A stretch of DNA of 64,000 bases from Xiphydria camelus (Eukaryota; Arthropoda; Insecta; Hymenoptera; Xiphydriidae), in contig OY783199.1 of assembly GCA_963678675.1 (NCBI GenBank), positions 10,438,356 to 10,502,355 on the forward strand. The letters are read 5' to 3'. Position numbers and translations under genes: made by a program. Below the pieces are notes generated by a model. The model was given only the letters and a program-made list of their open reading frames with translations. It did not search any database and was not told the DNA's origin. Of this stretch, positions 1 through 12,057 are shown in pieces. Within the stretch, counting starts at the first letter, position 1; every line of letters begins with the position of its first letter.

Positions 1-2097
1 GGAAATTTTAGAGAAATAGCCTCCTCAATCATATGTGTAAAAACATAAGAAATATATAAGTTTTACGAATATTTTTTTCCGGTATGTCAACCCTTTCCTT
101 ATTTATATAAAGTGAGCCTCCAAACACCCCGCCTCGAACCCCGTCAACCTCGTATTTGACACTTGGTGACAAAAAATAGAATTCGTCATTCGGGCGTTTC
201 GCGCTCTCATAACGAAAATATCGATAGTTTGGTTTGAGCAGCCCTGAGCAAATAAAACGATATATAGATATTAAGAGGAATGTACAAGCTTTAATATACT
301 ACTAAACTGAAAAGGAGGTTTTTGGAAATTTTTGAGAAATAGCCTCCTCAATCATATGTGTAAAAACATAAGAAATATATAAGTTTTACGAATATTTTTT
401 CCGGTATGTCAACCCTTTCCTTATTTATATAAAGTGAGCCCCCAAACACCCCGCCTCGAACCCCGTCAACCTCGTATTTGACACTTGGTGACAAAAAATA
501 GAATTCGTCATTCGGGCGTTTCGCGCTCTCATAACGAAAATATCGATAGTTTGGTTTGAGCAGCCCTGAGCAAATAAAACGATATACAGATATTAAGAGG
601 AATGTACAAGCTTTAATAAAATACTAAACTGAAAAGGAGGTTTTTAGAATTTTTTGAGAAATAGCCTCCTCAATCATACGTGTAAACACACACATAAGAA
701 ATATATAAGTTTTACGAATATTTTTTCCGGTATGTCAACCCTTTCCTTACTTATATAAAGTGAGCCCCCAAACACCCCGCTTCGAACCTCGTCAACCTCG
801 TATTTGACACTTAGTGACAAAAAATAGAATTCGTCTTTCGGGTGTTTCGCACCCTCATAACGAAAATATCTAGTTTGGTTTGAGCAGCCCTGAGCAAATA
901 AAACGACATACAGGTATTAAGAGGAATGTACAAGCTTTAATAAACTACTAAACTGAAAAGGAGGTTTTTGGAATTTTTTGAGAAATAGCCTCCTCAATCA
1001 TATGTGTAAAAACATAAGAAATATATTAGTTTTACGAATATTTTTTCCGGTATGTCAACCCTTTCCTTATTTATATAAAGTGAGCCCCCAAACACCCCGC
1101 CTCAAACCCCGTCAACCTCGTATTTGACACTTAGTGACAAAAAATAGAATTCGTCTTTCGGGCGTTTCGCACCCTCATTACGAAAATATCTATAGTTTGG
1201 TTTGAACAGCCCTGAGCAAATAAAACGATATACAGGTATTAAGAGGAATGTACAAGCTTTAATATACTACTAAACTGAAAAGGAGGTTTTTGGAAATTTT
1301 TGAGAAATAGCCTCCTCAATCATATGTGTAAAAACATAAGAAATATATAAGTTTTACGAATATTTTTTCCGGTATGTCAACCATTTCCTTATTTATATAA
1401 AGTGAGCCCCCGAACACCCCGCCTCGAACCCCGTCAACCTCGTATTTGACACTTAGTGACAAAAAATAGAATTCGTCTTTCGGGCGTTTCGCACCCTCAT
1501 TACGAAAATATCTATAGTTTGGTTTGAACAGCCCTGAGCAAATAAAACGATATACAGGTATTAAGAGGAATGTACAAGCTTTAATATACTACTAAACTGA
1601 AAAGGAGGTTTTTGGAAATTTTTGAGAAATAGCCTCCTCAATCATATGTGTAAAAACATAAGAAATATATAAGTTTTACGAATATTTTTTCCGGTATGTC
1701 AACCCTTTCCTTATTTATATAAAGTGAGCCCCCAAACACCCCGCCTCGAACCCCGTCAACCTCGTATTTGACACTTGGTGACAAAAAATAGAATTCGTCA
1801 TTCGGGCGTTTCGCGCTCTCATAACGAAAATATCGATAGTTTGGTTTGAGCAGCCCTGAGCAAATAAAACGATATACAGATATTAAGAGGAATGTACAAG
1901 CTTTAATAAAATACTAAACTGAAAAGGAGGTTTTTGGAATTTTTTGAGAAATAGCCTCCGCAATCATATATGTAAAAACATAAGAAATATAAGTTTTACG
2001 AATATTTTTTTCGGTATGTCAACCCTTTTCTTATTTATATAAAGTGAGCCCCCAAACACCCCGCCTCGAACCCCGTCAACCTCGTATTTGACACTTA
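1..2097 (+). repeat. 322-bp satellite array, about 6.5 head-to-tail copies
   Basis: The phrase GGAATTTTTTGAGAAATAGC (with small variants) recurs at 1, 324, 646, 970, 1292, 1614 and 1936, giving a period of 322-324 bp. Copies differ by a few substitutions. Each unit contains a short GGAGG...CCTCC inverted repeat near its start and a GC-richer stretch (CACCCCGCCTCGAACCCCG). The last copy stops at 2097, where the next transposon begins. The same unit returns in broken form at 6049-6480, 7815-7893 and 60080-61110, so this is a dispersed repeat family and not only a local array. No coding potential seen. Confidence 0.95.
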
Positions 2098-3199
2098 CAA
2101 GGAGAGTATTCGAGGTGTACCTCACCGATTTTCTTCATTCTGCGATATGTTGTAGTACATCAAAAAACATTAGACACATATTTTTTTATACGTACTAATT
2201 CGGTCATTTAAGGGGTGAAAATCACCCTTAAACTTGACCCCCTAAAACCAATTTTCTACGATTTCTCAAAAACTACGTTGAATTTCTTAACGAAACAAAT
2301 TGAATATTATTCCTTATCGAAAGACGATGACACGTGAAGTACTTTTACACTCGGTGGTTGGATCCCTCATTTTTCGCAGGGGTAAAGCTAAGTTTTTCCA
2401 CAATTTTTTCGCCACAGATGTTACCAAATTTATTAAATCTGGATAACAATTATTCTATTATAAAGAAAAAAAGAAATTAAAGTTGACATATTTCGGGGTT
2501 TTTCGAAAAACTTCCCCTCGAAAGGGTAAACCACCCCTAAATTAAATGTATTTTATTTTTAATAAAAAAGTTCTTATTTTCTTCATTCTGCGATATATCA
2601 TAGTGCACCGAAAAACATTAGACACGTATTTTTTTTGTTACGTGCTAATTCTGTCATTTAAGTGGTGAAAACCACCCCTAAACTTGACCCCCTAAAACCA
2701 ATGTTCTACGATTTCTCAAAAACTACGTTGAATTTTTTAACGAAACAAATTGAATATTATTCCTTATCGAAAGACGATGACATGTGAAGTACTTTTACAC
2801 TCGGTGGTTGCATCCCTCATTTTTCGCAGGGGTAAAACTAAGTTTTTCCACAATTTTTTCGCCACTGATGTTACCAAATGTATTAAATCTGGATAACAAT
2901 TATTCTATTATAAAGAAAAAAAGAAATTAAAGTTGACATATTTCGGGGTGTTTCGAAAAACCCCCTCGAAAGGGTAAACCACCACTAAATTAAATGTATT
3001 TTATTTTTAATGAAAAAGTTCTTATTTTCTTCATTCTGCGATATATCATAGTGCACCGAAAAACATTAGACGCGTATTTTTTTTGTTACGTGCTAATTTT
3101 GTCATTTAAGTGGTGAAAACCACCCCTAAACTTGACCCCCTAAAACCAATGTTCTACGATTTCTCAAAAACTACGTTGAATTTCTTAACGAAACAAATT
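2098..3199 (+). repeat. Expanded left TIR of the Tc5-like element
   Basis: The string CTTCATTCTGCGATAT occurs at 2133, 2581 and 3029, so a 448-bp unit is tandemly repeated; the third copy is cut at about 3199. Each unit contains CCCCTAAAAC and CGACGATGACA-type blocks that are matched, reversed, in the right arm. Confidence 0.85.
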
Positions 3200-3712
3200 G
3201 TTACGTCGCAAAACCACTTCGAACCGCTGAACTACTCTTTATTACGGATTGGGAGCAGAAGGGAATTTGAAGGTGGGAGGGACCGCTGGGGTTAATGACA
3301 ATGGCCTTCTTCTTCGTTGCGGCCGTCCCAGTTTTCCTCGTTCCCTTCCTCCTTGTTTCATGACTTCTTCAGTACAGATGTACAAGTGCCTAAATATTTT
3401 TGTAAATTTGGTGAGTTTAAACTTTTTTTACTGAATTGTTAGTTTGGCATTTTTCTACCAAGTTAGTATGGTTCTTTCTCGACCTTCCCAAAGCAGATTA
3501 GAACAAATTAAAACATTTATATTTCATTTTATAAATTTTGTATCTATATAATAATGTCCTGTCCACTATAAAAAGAACCTTCTAATGAAAAGATAGAATG
3601 TTATAGCAAATGTTTTTTTTATTTTTCTCTATAAATTTTATATAATCAAGTATAAATTTATTCAATTTATTCCTTACAATATGGGATTTTTTTCAGATAC
3701 ATTGTTTACAAA
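3200..3712 (+). other. Leader region of the Tc5-like element, no gene seen
   Basis: Unique AT-rich sequence between the left TIR and the first recognisable transposase codons. A TATA-like CTATAAAAAG lies near 3569, and TTTTTTTCAG just before 3700 could be a splice acceptor. Neither is proven. Confidence 0.4.
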
Positions 3713-5354
3713 ATGATCGTCAATCCAATCAACGTCATAAATTTACTTGTGGTGACATTTCAAGCATTAAAGTTACCGGAAACACCAATAACACAGACGG
3801 AAATTAATTTAAAACAAAGTATTGAAGATATTTTATTAGATGCTATGAAAGAATATAATGGCATAGAATTTGTTCAAGATGAAACATTAGACTCAAGAAT
3901 CGTATAAAGATATTGACATGCAAATTGTAGAAGACAATGATAAAATATAGAGTGCAGATATAGATGAAAACTTACAAGTGTGCACAAAAGATTCTGAAGA
4001 ATTATCTCACAATTATATAAAGCAAAAGCTGTAGAATTCTGGAGAAGTGGAGTTACAAAAAATCTTGCATTAAGAACTGTACAAAATAGGTTCCAGAAAG
4101 TTCAATCGATAACCCAATTAAAACGCTGGGCACATACACTAAATAAAGGAGGAACTTATAGAGAAAAAATAGGAAGAATCTCTACATTTGTTTTGGAAAA
4201 TTTTAAAAGTGCTATTGATGCCGGTCATATTATACATGACAGAGATTTGCAAAAATGGGCTTTACAGGCGCAAAAAGATATCGGAAACGAAGATTTACGT
4301 TTTAAAGCTTCACATCAGTGGGTACATAATTTTAAAAAAGCTCATAGAATTGTGAGCAGAAAAATAAATAAATTCGTTACTAAAACGACGCTTGAAGGTG
4401 CTGACTATTTACAGAGAAAAGCTGATGCTTTTGTAGCTGAAATTAAACAAGTAATTCAAGAGAAAGGTATAGAGAACGTTTTTAATTCAGATCAGAGTGG
4501 ATTTCAATTAGAAATACATTCTGGACGGACTTTAGCAGTTGAAGGAGAACAACAAATTCAGTGTTTAGTACAGTCTGTTAGTTCAACGACCCACAGTTAC
4601 ACCATTCAGCCAATGGTATCAGGTGATGGAAAGCTAATGTCACCACTTTTTATTGTACTGAAGGAAAGAAGTGGTGAATTTGGACCATTAGTAGAAGAGA
4701 GTTTATTTAGACCTCCTAACGTTTATATTATGGCTTCTAAATCAGGAAAACTGACTTCAGGTATTAACAGCTGAATTTTATATTCGACACTATTTTGCAT
4801 ACATAATTAAAATTGCTTAAAATTCAACATATTTTCAGATCATTTTAAAACTCGGCTGAAAGATGTATATTTTCCAAATGTTGGAGCGTCAAGCGTTTTG
4901 CTGGTTGATTCGTGGAGTGGACATTGCTCTGCTGTTGTACAGGAAGCAACTCCTCCAAATAAAGAAATCGCTTTAAAAATCATTCCGAAAGGTACAACTG
5001 GTAAAATACAGCCATTTTAGATGTATTTGGCTTTAGAATATGGAAGAATTATGTTAGATATTTTTCTGATAATGTATACTCATGAATGAAGATTTAAATC
5101 TCCACTTAAGAAACAACATCATCAAACTCCAATCTTTGGTTCACAATCAGTTATCTTCTCCACGATACATAAATTTATTCAAATATTCGTGGTTTAAAAG
5201 TGGCTATACTAATGAAAAACCAAATGATTTTGAGAACCCGGTTGACTATGGTTTTGGAGATGACACTAATGTATACTGTGAAATAGAGGGCTGCGCTAAT
5301 ATTGCAATTGTTCATGGTGTGAAAAATCACTATGTCTTCAACATTTTTCCATAA
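3713..5354 (+). pseudogene. CENP-B/Tc5-like DDE transposase, frameshifted
   Basis: This is a broken transposase, a DNA-cutting and joining enzyme of the pogo/Tc5 branch. The clearest open part is 4193-4774. It has a Tc5-type helix-turn-helix DNA-binding segment (HQWVHNFKKAHRI) followed by the start of the DDE_1 catalytic domain (NSDQSGF near 4483). A likely 78-bp GT-AG intron at 4761-4838 joins Thr-Ser to Asp-His-Phe in frame and leads into the second catalytic block (LLVDSWSGH near 4901). The third block (Gln-Pro-Leu-Asp) is reached only by a frame change near 5015. A further frame change leads to a C-terminal tail (5082-5354) that is clearly similar to 58326-58607 in the other Tc5-like element. 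The 3713-3907 start has family-like acidic sequence but is separated from the HTH by stops and shifts near 3905-4030. The gene cannot give a full protein as read. Confidence 0.8.
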
Positions 5355-5465
5355 TTATCATTACTGTTCAAATTATAAAAATTGATAATTGTCTAATTAT
5401 TGTACCTACGCTCATACATTGAAAACAAAGAATATTAAATGTATTTATAACAACGTTAATAAATG

Positions 5466-6045
5466 ATCATTTAATTCACCACTTAAATGACAGAATTAGC
5501 ACGTAACAAAAAAAATACGCGTCTAATGTTTTTCGGTGCACTATGATATATCGCAGAATGAAAAAAATAAGAACTTTTTTATTAAAAATAAAATACATTT
5601 AATTTAGGGGTGATTTACCCTTTCGAGGGGGTTTTTCGAATAAACCCCGAAATACGTCAACTTTAATTTCTTTTTTTCTTTATAATAGAATAATTGTTAT
5701 CCAGATTTAATAATTTTGGTAACATCTGTGGCGAAAAAATTGTGGAAAAACTTAGTTTTACCCCTGCGAAAAATGAGGGATGCAGCCACCGAGTGTAAAA
5801 GTACTTCACATGCCATCGTCTTTCGATAAGGTATAATATTCAATTTGTTTCGTTAAGAAATTCAACGTAGTTTTTGAGAAATCGTAGAAAATTGGTTTTA
5901 GGGGGTCAAGTTTAAGGGTAATTTTCACCCCTTAAATGACCGAATTAGCACGTATAAAAAAATATGTGTCTAATGTTTTTTAATTTACTACAACATATCG
6001 CAGAATGAAAGAAATCGGTGAGGTACACCTCGAATACTCTCCTTG
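5466..6045 (-). repeat. Right TIR of the Tc5-like element
   Basis: Reverse complement of the left inverted repeat. It holds one complete 448-bp unit plus about 110 bp of a second, against almost three units on the left. This makes arms of roughly 550-580 bp that could pair. Confidence 0.85.
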
Positions 6046-6048
6046 TTA

Positions 6049-6535
6049 AAAACATAAGAAATATAAGTTTTACGAATATTTTTTTCGGTATGTCAACCCT
6101 TTTGTTATTTATATAAAGTTAATAAAAATCCACTTACCTTGTAGATTACATACACATTTAAGCCCCCCCCCCCTCCATTACAAACAAAAATATTATAAGT
6201 ATTTTAAAAAATATTCGTAAAACTTATATTTCTTATATTTGTACACATACGATTGCGGAGGCTATTTCTTAAAAAGTTCCAAAAAACTCCTTTTTAGTTT
6301 AATATTTTATTAAAGCTTGTATATTCCTCTTAATACCTATAAGATCGTTTTAATTGCTCAGGGCTGCTCAATTATAGATATTTTCATTATGAGGGCGCGA
6401 AACGCCCGAATGACGAATTCTATTTTTTGTCACTAATTGTAAGGGTCAAATACGAGGTTGTCGGGGTTCAAGGCGGGGTTTTGGCGGGGGTGTTGCCCCC
6501 CCCCCCCAACATCTCATTACAAAAAAAAAATCATA
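6049..6535. repeat. Satellite fragments in opposite orientations
   Basis: 6049-6117 is forward 322-bp satellite sequence. 6118-6165 is an AAAATCCACTTACCTTGTAG segment that also flanks satellite at 60073-60113 and 60745-60782. A poly-C run follows, and 6205-6480 is satellite in reverse orientation. The same order recurs at 60660-61110. Confidence 0.85.
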
Positions 6536-6639
6536 AGCATTTTTTAAAGTAAAAAGAAATAAATAAACAAACAAGCAAAGAACTTTAGAACAAAATTTAA
6601 ATGTTTATTATTTTGAATTTTGTCAAATATAACTTCATA

Positions 6640-6910
6640 TTCGTAATCAGCGACCCAAAAAACCCCCCTATACCAAATTTAGCATGAATTCGTCGATTTT
6701 CGAAAATCTCGTCCGCCATATTGGATCCGCCATCCTGAATTTTTGAAATCTGACTTCAGATTCGTGATCAGCGACCCAAAAACCCCCTTATACCAAATTT
6801 GGCATGAATTCGTCGATTTTCGAAAATCTCGTCCGCCATATTGGATCCGCCATCTTGAATTTTTGAAATCTGACTTCAGATTCGTGATCAGCGATCCAAA
6901 AAACCTCCTT
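6640..6910 (-). repeat. 120-bp minisatellite, about 2.3 copies
   Basis: CAGCGAYCC recurs at about 6647, 6769 and 6889. Each unit carries CCGCCATATTGGATCCGCCA and a CGTCGATTTTCGAAAATC core. Related units occur at 13640-14050 (both orientations) and 61279-61545. The short open frames here are products of the repeat and not genes. Confidence 0.85.
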
Positions 6911-7295
6911 AACAATCATTTATTTACTGTTTCATTAACCGTCAAGAGAAATTTCTATTTTTGTCCACTCTCCCATATATGTACCTTGAGCACTGTGCGT
7001 TGTGTCGAATTCCGTTTATCGCAAAACGGAACAGCGACAGATGGCAGAGTTAAGAGAGAGTACACTAAATGCCCTTTTTGAATTAGACACAACGGTTCGT
7101 ACCGTTTAATAGTATCACAGTCATAAATACAAATGCGCACTGACGCACGTGTTCTTTCGATGGACGCGTGGTTCGTCCTTCCTATCGCATACTTTCCACA
7201 AAGAAGAATTTTGATGTTTCACGTCTAACAATTTTTCTATAAAAACTGTTTTATATTATATGTAATATACACACACGTATTTTTATCTGCGACAA
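6911..7295. other. Repeat-derived flank with an inverted repeat
   Basis: 6911-6985 matches 61535-61615 beside the other minisatellite copy. GTTGTGTCGAATTCCGTTT near 6999 and its inverted partner ACACAACGG near 7089 form a loose hairpin. A related piece is at 40140-40200. No gene seen. Confidence 0.5.
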
Positions 7296-7372
7296 AGTAT
7301 CTTACATCGATGTGGGCCTATAGTTCATAGATAATGAGATAATGGCGATTAAAGTTCCTTTCCTTTGTTAGA
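7296..7372 (+). repeat. Half copy of a palindromic MITE
   Basis: Sequence CATCGATGTGGGCCTATAG through AAAGTTCCTTTCC matches the right arm of the hairpin element at 25668-25832 in intron 2 of the Kolobok-like transposase. Confidence 0.6.
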
Positions 7373-7814
7373 TAACCCCTTCATCCACTTACCCCTTCAA
7401 TTCTGATTAACCTCTAGACCGGTCCACCCTATAAATGGTTAAAACGTAACGTATAGTAGGGGATCTCAGGTTATACCCGACTCGATTCTGATTTTTTGAT
7501 GCAAGGAATATCTGTTTGTTACTAGTTATTATTGTTCTCAGTGTAGGTTTCGTAGATAACGGGGCCAAGAATTTTTAATTTTCCCTCGAGGCGTTTTTTC
7601 TCTACCGAGATTCTAGATTAACTCTCGCTAGATTGCTCTCAATGCTGTGCCCACTTGTGAGTTAAGTGTCGGACAGCTCTAGCGAAAGTAAATCTAGCAA
7701 AAAAAAAGAAGTATGTGGCATATTGTTAATAGTTATTTTCGTTATTAGGGTGTAAAGCGCTGTTTCTAGCGAGTGTGAAGTTTTCCGCATGAGCGAAGCG
7801 AGTACGGCAATCAC
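7373..7814. other. Unrecognised sequence
   Basis: No open frame, repeat match inside the window, or RNA-like structure that I can support. Confidence 0.4.
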
Positions 7815-7893
7815 ACTCGTTAGGACGGCGCGAAACAACCGAATAACGAATTCTATTTTTTGTCACTAAGTGTCAAATACGAGGTTGACGATT
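7815..7893 (-). repeat. 322-bp satellite fragment
   Basis: CGAATTCTATTTTTTGTCAC and CAAATACGAGGTTGAC match the reverse strand of the satellite unit. The copy is about a quarter of a unit long. Confidence 0.8.
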
Positions 7894-9212
7894 TCACGCA
7901 CTGCGCGGGTTATTTCGCGCACTCTTCAACTTTTCACTAATTGGTGTGTGAAAGATGATTTCACATGCGTCGAGGATGCCCATGAAACCGAGTATTTGAC
8001 ACTGAGTGACAAAAATCTACTTTATATTTTGATTCACTTGTTTGCAGCAGCACTCTGCCTATAATTATGGAGCATTCGCCGGGTCGTTGTATTTCAACAA
8101 CATTTCTCACATGATTCTCGTCAGATAGTTCTTCTCCTTTCGTCCTCGCGGTTTAACAAAGAACATTTTCGTTAATTGGAATGAATCCGAAAGAAATAAA
8201 CTTTTCTATTTGTCTATAAATAATTAATTTCTTTACCTATGTACACCCGGCGCCTCGGATTCTGTTGCTGGGGAATTTTTTAAATGTTATTTTTAAACGT
8301 GCTAACCAATGATTAATCAATCCTCATGCTTTCATTACTGAGGGTAAATACTGCTTCGTACACCGATACAGTAAGTGGGGAAGCTAGCACTCGGTAAAAA
8401 GGGACCACCGAGTCGTGGCGGAGAGAGCCGATGCGTCCCGAGTTAGCGTATTGCCACTCCAGCGTCTGGATCCTTAACGGAACCGCCACGCTAACAGCCG
8501 TTCTCACTGCCTTAGCGCGGCATAAGATGTTTCACATCAAAACATGCGTCGCTCTTCCACCACCGGACCAATTTCCCTCCTGTCCAATAATCCAGAGGAC
8601 GGTAAACGCCCACCTGGGGATCTCGATAGAAAGGCGTTCCTCACGCGATGCACTACACCGTAGGATCCGCAAACGCGGATCTGTCTCGCAATAAATAACA
8701 GGGTTTATTTGATTGTCCGACGTCGCACGAGTTTTACTACTAACGTTAACGACCTCCCCTTCTGTCCCTCTTTCCACCCCTCACGCAACCATGACACTCT
8801 TCACCTAGGTCGTGCTTTCTCTATATCACCCTCGGCTCTCTTCACAGAAAGCTTGGCTTTCGGACCATCTGCCGTCGCGGCCGCCACCCCTCGACCGACC
8901 GAACCGATTCCACTCGAAGCTTCGACCCTCCGCGAATCCGCGAGATCCTCCTTAACGGCCGGCAATTAGAAGCAGAGACAACCCTTATTCCGGTCCGGCT
9001 GGCGACAGGCTCTCAATTGCGTCTCTTATCCGGGTGGGAGAGGGGGGGAGATAAAAAAATGTCTCATCGTATGGTCGAGCGCGCCCACTGTCTCCCGCAG
9101 TTTCTCCGGTCTCTTTTTCTTTTTTCTTCTCTATATCTTGCCCTCGGTTTTATGTTCAAAAGTGATGATCGCAAAAGAGAAGGGGGTTAGATATCGCGAG
9201 GTATAAGTGGAT
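7894..9212. other. GC-richer unique stretch, no gene recognised
   Basis: 8340-9060 is clearly less AT-rich than its surroundings. The longest open frames (80-90 residues, both strands) show no domain and no codon pattern that I recognise. It may be unique host sequence, but I cannot assign a function. Confidence 0.4.
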
Positions 9213-9593
9213 CCGGATAATTGTTAAATAATTGAAAAACCGCTAAATTTTAGGACTTTTTTCAGTTTTTGTCAATTTTTACCACCAAGGACTAATGTTA
9301 CGGCAAAGTCATTCAATATAATTTTAAAGCAAATAAAATTTGCAACAAAATGAGATTAAGTCTTGGTAGGCCAAATAATTTCTAAGATACAGCAATTCAA
9401 AGTTTTGAAAAATTTCCAAGAAAAGGAAATTTTAGTTTTTTTTTAAATTTCCATCAGTTTTAACCACTAAGGATCTATTTTATGAAAAAATTAGCGTATA
9501 CGTTATTAAAGTAGACTAAATTTGCACGAAAGCGAGACAAATTTGGTCTATGTAGACCTAATAACACCTGAGATACAGCGGTCCAAAGTTGAT
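9213..9593 (+). repeat. Dispersed repeat, copy 1 (inverted partner at 14908)
   Basis: About 380 bp matching the reverse complement of 14908-15284. Inside each copy two related halves are seen: GAAAAGGAAATTTTAG plus CAGTTTTAACCACTAAGGA echo the first half CAATTTTTACCACCAAGGA. The unit is therefore an old internal duplication. Confidence 0.8.
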
Positions 9594-9759
9594 GAGGTTA
9601 GTAAGCAAATATTAAAGGGATGGTTTGTAAAATGAAGTACGGCCGTTAACGAAATAAGCATTATAATTTATTTCAAAAACCATTGTAGTAAATATAAAAT
9701 TATTATTTCAAACTTTTGTTGTAATATGAAACACCTCATTGTATATAATCAGTACTGTG

Positions 9760-10790
9760 TGGGAAATTGTTATTTTTATAATCACGGTCTACATATACAT
9801 TTTCAGCGAGTTTGGTATTACAAAATCTACTTTCTGCAAAAAATCATGTGAGGGCGGGTATTCTTTTATGCTGTACACTTGAGAGCGAATATCCTCCCGG
9901 ATAATATCAGCTGCTGCTTTAACCACCCGAAGTCGCTCTTCTTGTGGATCTGATTTATGTTCAGCATACCAGGCATCTGATAAAATTTTGTATCCAGTAT
10001 TTTTGAAGCAAACAATTGTTGTTTTGTTTTATGTGGCAATTAGTATTACGTCATCTTCGTACTTTTTAATTAGGGGACAGTTAATGGTTCGCATATCAGG
10101 TGGGTTTTCACCTAACAGCTCAGTCAACTTTGTCAGGGAATACTGGAACTCTTCCGAGTTTTCTTCTAGGAAGTCGAAAATTTTATCCATGGCTTCATCA
10201 ACAGTGCCACGAGTATGTTCTCCCCTCTGTAGTCCTTTTCTAACAGGTCTGTACAGCTTCCTCTGGCAAAACCAATAATATATCTTGCATCTAGTGCAGG
10301 CAAATCGGTATCTTTTCTGAGATGCGTTCTATTATTTCCAGTGCCTATTCATCGCCTCTTTTCACAGCTGCTTCCCACGAAACCAGCTGCAAGTTCTCCA
10401 CGGCAATCACATTATTTCTTTTTTTCAGGCTTGTTTTTTTCTGAGCTTCAATGAATTCAACAGTTATTTGCTCTCCACATAAAAAACAGTTCTCTCTGAA
10501 GTTGAACAGCTCAGTTAAACTTCTTGTAGGTCTCGTTGATCTCACTTCCTTTCTCCACGTTGCACAGCTGCTTTTATCAATTTGGGATTGGTGTATTGGT
10601 GTACATGCACGATGCACTAAAATCTCGCGCACTTCCTTCAGTAAATGTTCGTGTTCTCGGTTTTTTAATTTAATACTGCACGTAAGCAGGGCTTTCACTC
10701 CTCTCTGTTTCACCAAAATCACCACCTTCACTCAAACTATCATTGCATATAAAGCAACGGGAATCCACGGAGGCTCTTGCAGTCTCCATC
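9760..10790 (-). pseudogene. Fossil of an amplified arthropod protein of unknown function
   Basis: The best open part is 10345-10731 (minus). It has a Cys-pair segment (ENCFLCGEQI) after an Arg/Ser/Thr-rich lead and ends in WEAAVKRGDE. Downstream, the same strand continues to read like the family after frame changes near 10345-10350 and 10260: an Asp-Glu-Ala-Met block near 10195, then Glu-rich sequence, then a block of the type KAAADIIREDIRS near 9900-9930. From memory, this order matches an uncharacterised protein found in many copies in insects and other invertebrates. I know of no function. Several stops and shifts make it a pseudogene. Confidence 0.6.
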
Positions 10791-11047
10791 ATATTATTCT
10801 TAATTCACTTTCGAACTGAACGCGTCACGTAACTTTTAGAACATATCTAACTCGGCCGAATAGATGTGAGCGACTGACGAATAGAGGCAGTTAGTTACAC
10901 ATTGTAGTGTTCCGTCGCACTGAGCGACGGAGTTTGGAAGGTTGATTTACTCACAGCATCACTCATAAATAATTCGCCGACTATAACACAGGCACACAAA
11001 AAAAAAGGCCTTGTTCCCGGAACCCCAGACCAGTATATCTTTACCCC
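10791..11047. repeat. Mostly unique; 10960-11041 is a piece of repeat F
   Basis: ACACAGGCACACAAAAAAAAA and GACCAGTATATCTTTA match, inverted, the end of the palindrome near 14185-14235 and the ends of the copies at 54735 and 62712. The rest shows nothing recognisable. Confidence 0.6.
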
Positions 11048-11768
11048 CCACAAAAACAGATCCTCTGTAAAAAAAGGCGGCATGTTCATTCAGTGCCAAC
11101 AAAAATTGATACGTAAAATACTCTCCAAAAAAGATTTGAAATCGATTAAGATCGCCATGTTCAAGAGTTATATATAAAAAGTAAAAGGCATCATTTGAAA
11201 GGGAAATTATTGTAAATCAAGTGACTACAAAATTCGACTAAAAAAATTTATAAAAAATTTTAATAAAAAAGAACTTGCCCCGTTTTTTCCCTTCAAAATA
11301 AAAAATTCAGACACAGAATTATACTCGATGTTTATGCACTTATGATTTTAAATAAATTCATACACTTATATGATACCACCAGTATACCGAATGTCGTACG
11401 AGAAACCGATCAGGCGGGGGCCTTCTGAATTTCTCTGAATTTGACTTCGGCAGTGCAATTTATGAATCACTCTAACACCGTCCAAGCACTACCAATTATT
11501 CTGTATAGTGGACAAAATATGACAATTTAAACGCGACAAGTTCTTTTTTATTAAAATTTTTTTATACATTTTTTTAGTCGAATTTTGTAGTCACTTGGTT
11601 TACAATAATTTCCCTTTCAAATGATGCCTTTTACTTTTTATATATAACTCTTGAACATGGCGATCTTAATTGATTTCAAATCTTTTTTGGAGAGTATTTT
11701 ATGTATCAATTTTTGTTGGCACTGAATGAACATGCCGCCTTTTTTTTACAGAGAATCTGTTTTTGTGG
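11048..11768. mobile_element. MITE A, copy 1 (721 bp, long TIRs)
   Basis: The ends are CCACAAAAACAGATCCTCTG and its reverse complement (TCTGTTTTTGTGG). The arms pair over about 230 bp (11048-11280 with 11537-11768). No coding sequence lies in the loop, so it is non-autonomous. Copy 2 is at 31643-32358 and a third starts at 63666. I could not define a target duplication. Its right end abuts MITE B exactly. Confidence 0.85.
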
Positions 11769-12057
11769 TAGTATAATACGAAAAAGGGGAAATACATCGA
11801 CAAAGAAAAAAAATAAATAAAGTAGTTACTCCATTATTGTAATCCGAATCCATTGTATCCCTTATTTTTCTGCCACGACTTTGATTGTTGATAGTAGATG
11901 GATCAACCAATAAATTTGATTTTTCTTCACTATTAATGATAAAAGTCGTGGCAGAAAAGTAAGGGACACAATGGAATTGGATTACAATAATGTAGTAACT
12001 GCTTTATTATTATTTTTCCTCTTTATCGATATATTTCCTCTTTCGTATTATACTATC
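11769..12057. mobile_element. MITE B, copy 1 (palindromic, about 290 bp)
   Basis: The ends are TAGTATAATACGAAA and TTCGTATTATACTATC. Inner arms carry GTAGTTACTCCATTATTGTA and CTGCCACGACTTTGATTG with their inverted partners. Other copies: 34325-34562 and 36999-37281. It always sits beside AAGTTCSAATTTATATACCG sequence, so it may be the core of a larger foldback family. Confidence 0.8.

Larger units (their letters stand above)
2098..6045 (+). mobile_element. Tc5/pogo-type DNA transposon with long TIRs
   Basis: Both ends carry CAAGGAGAGTATTCGAGG (2098 inward; reverse complement ending at 6045). They are flanked by TTA at 2095-2097 and 6046-6048, a TNA-type target duplication known for the Tc5 branch of the Tc1/mariner superfamily. 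The right inverted repeat runs from about 5466 to 6045. The left one (2098-3199) is longer because it holds nearly three direct copies of a 448-bp unit. The interior has a CENP-B-like transposase gene with frameshifts. The left flank is satellite sequence at unit position about 162 and the right flank resumes near unit position 38, so the target was already rearranged or was altered on insertion. Confidence 0.88.

Noticed and set aside
1..2097. CRISPR-like array
   Set aside because: Units are 322 bp, fully repeated with no short repeat and unique spacer pattern, and the sequence is eukaryotic.
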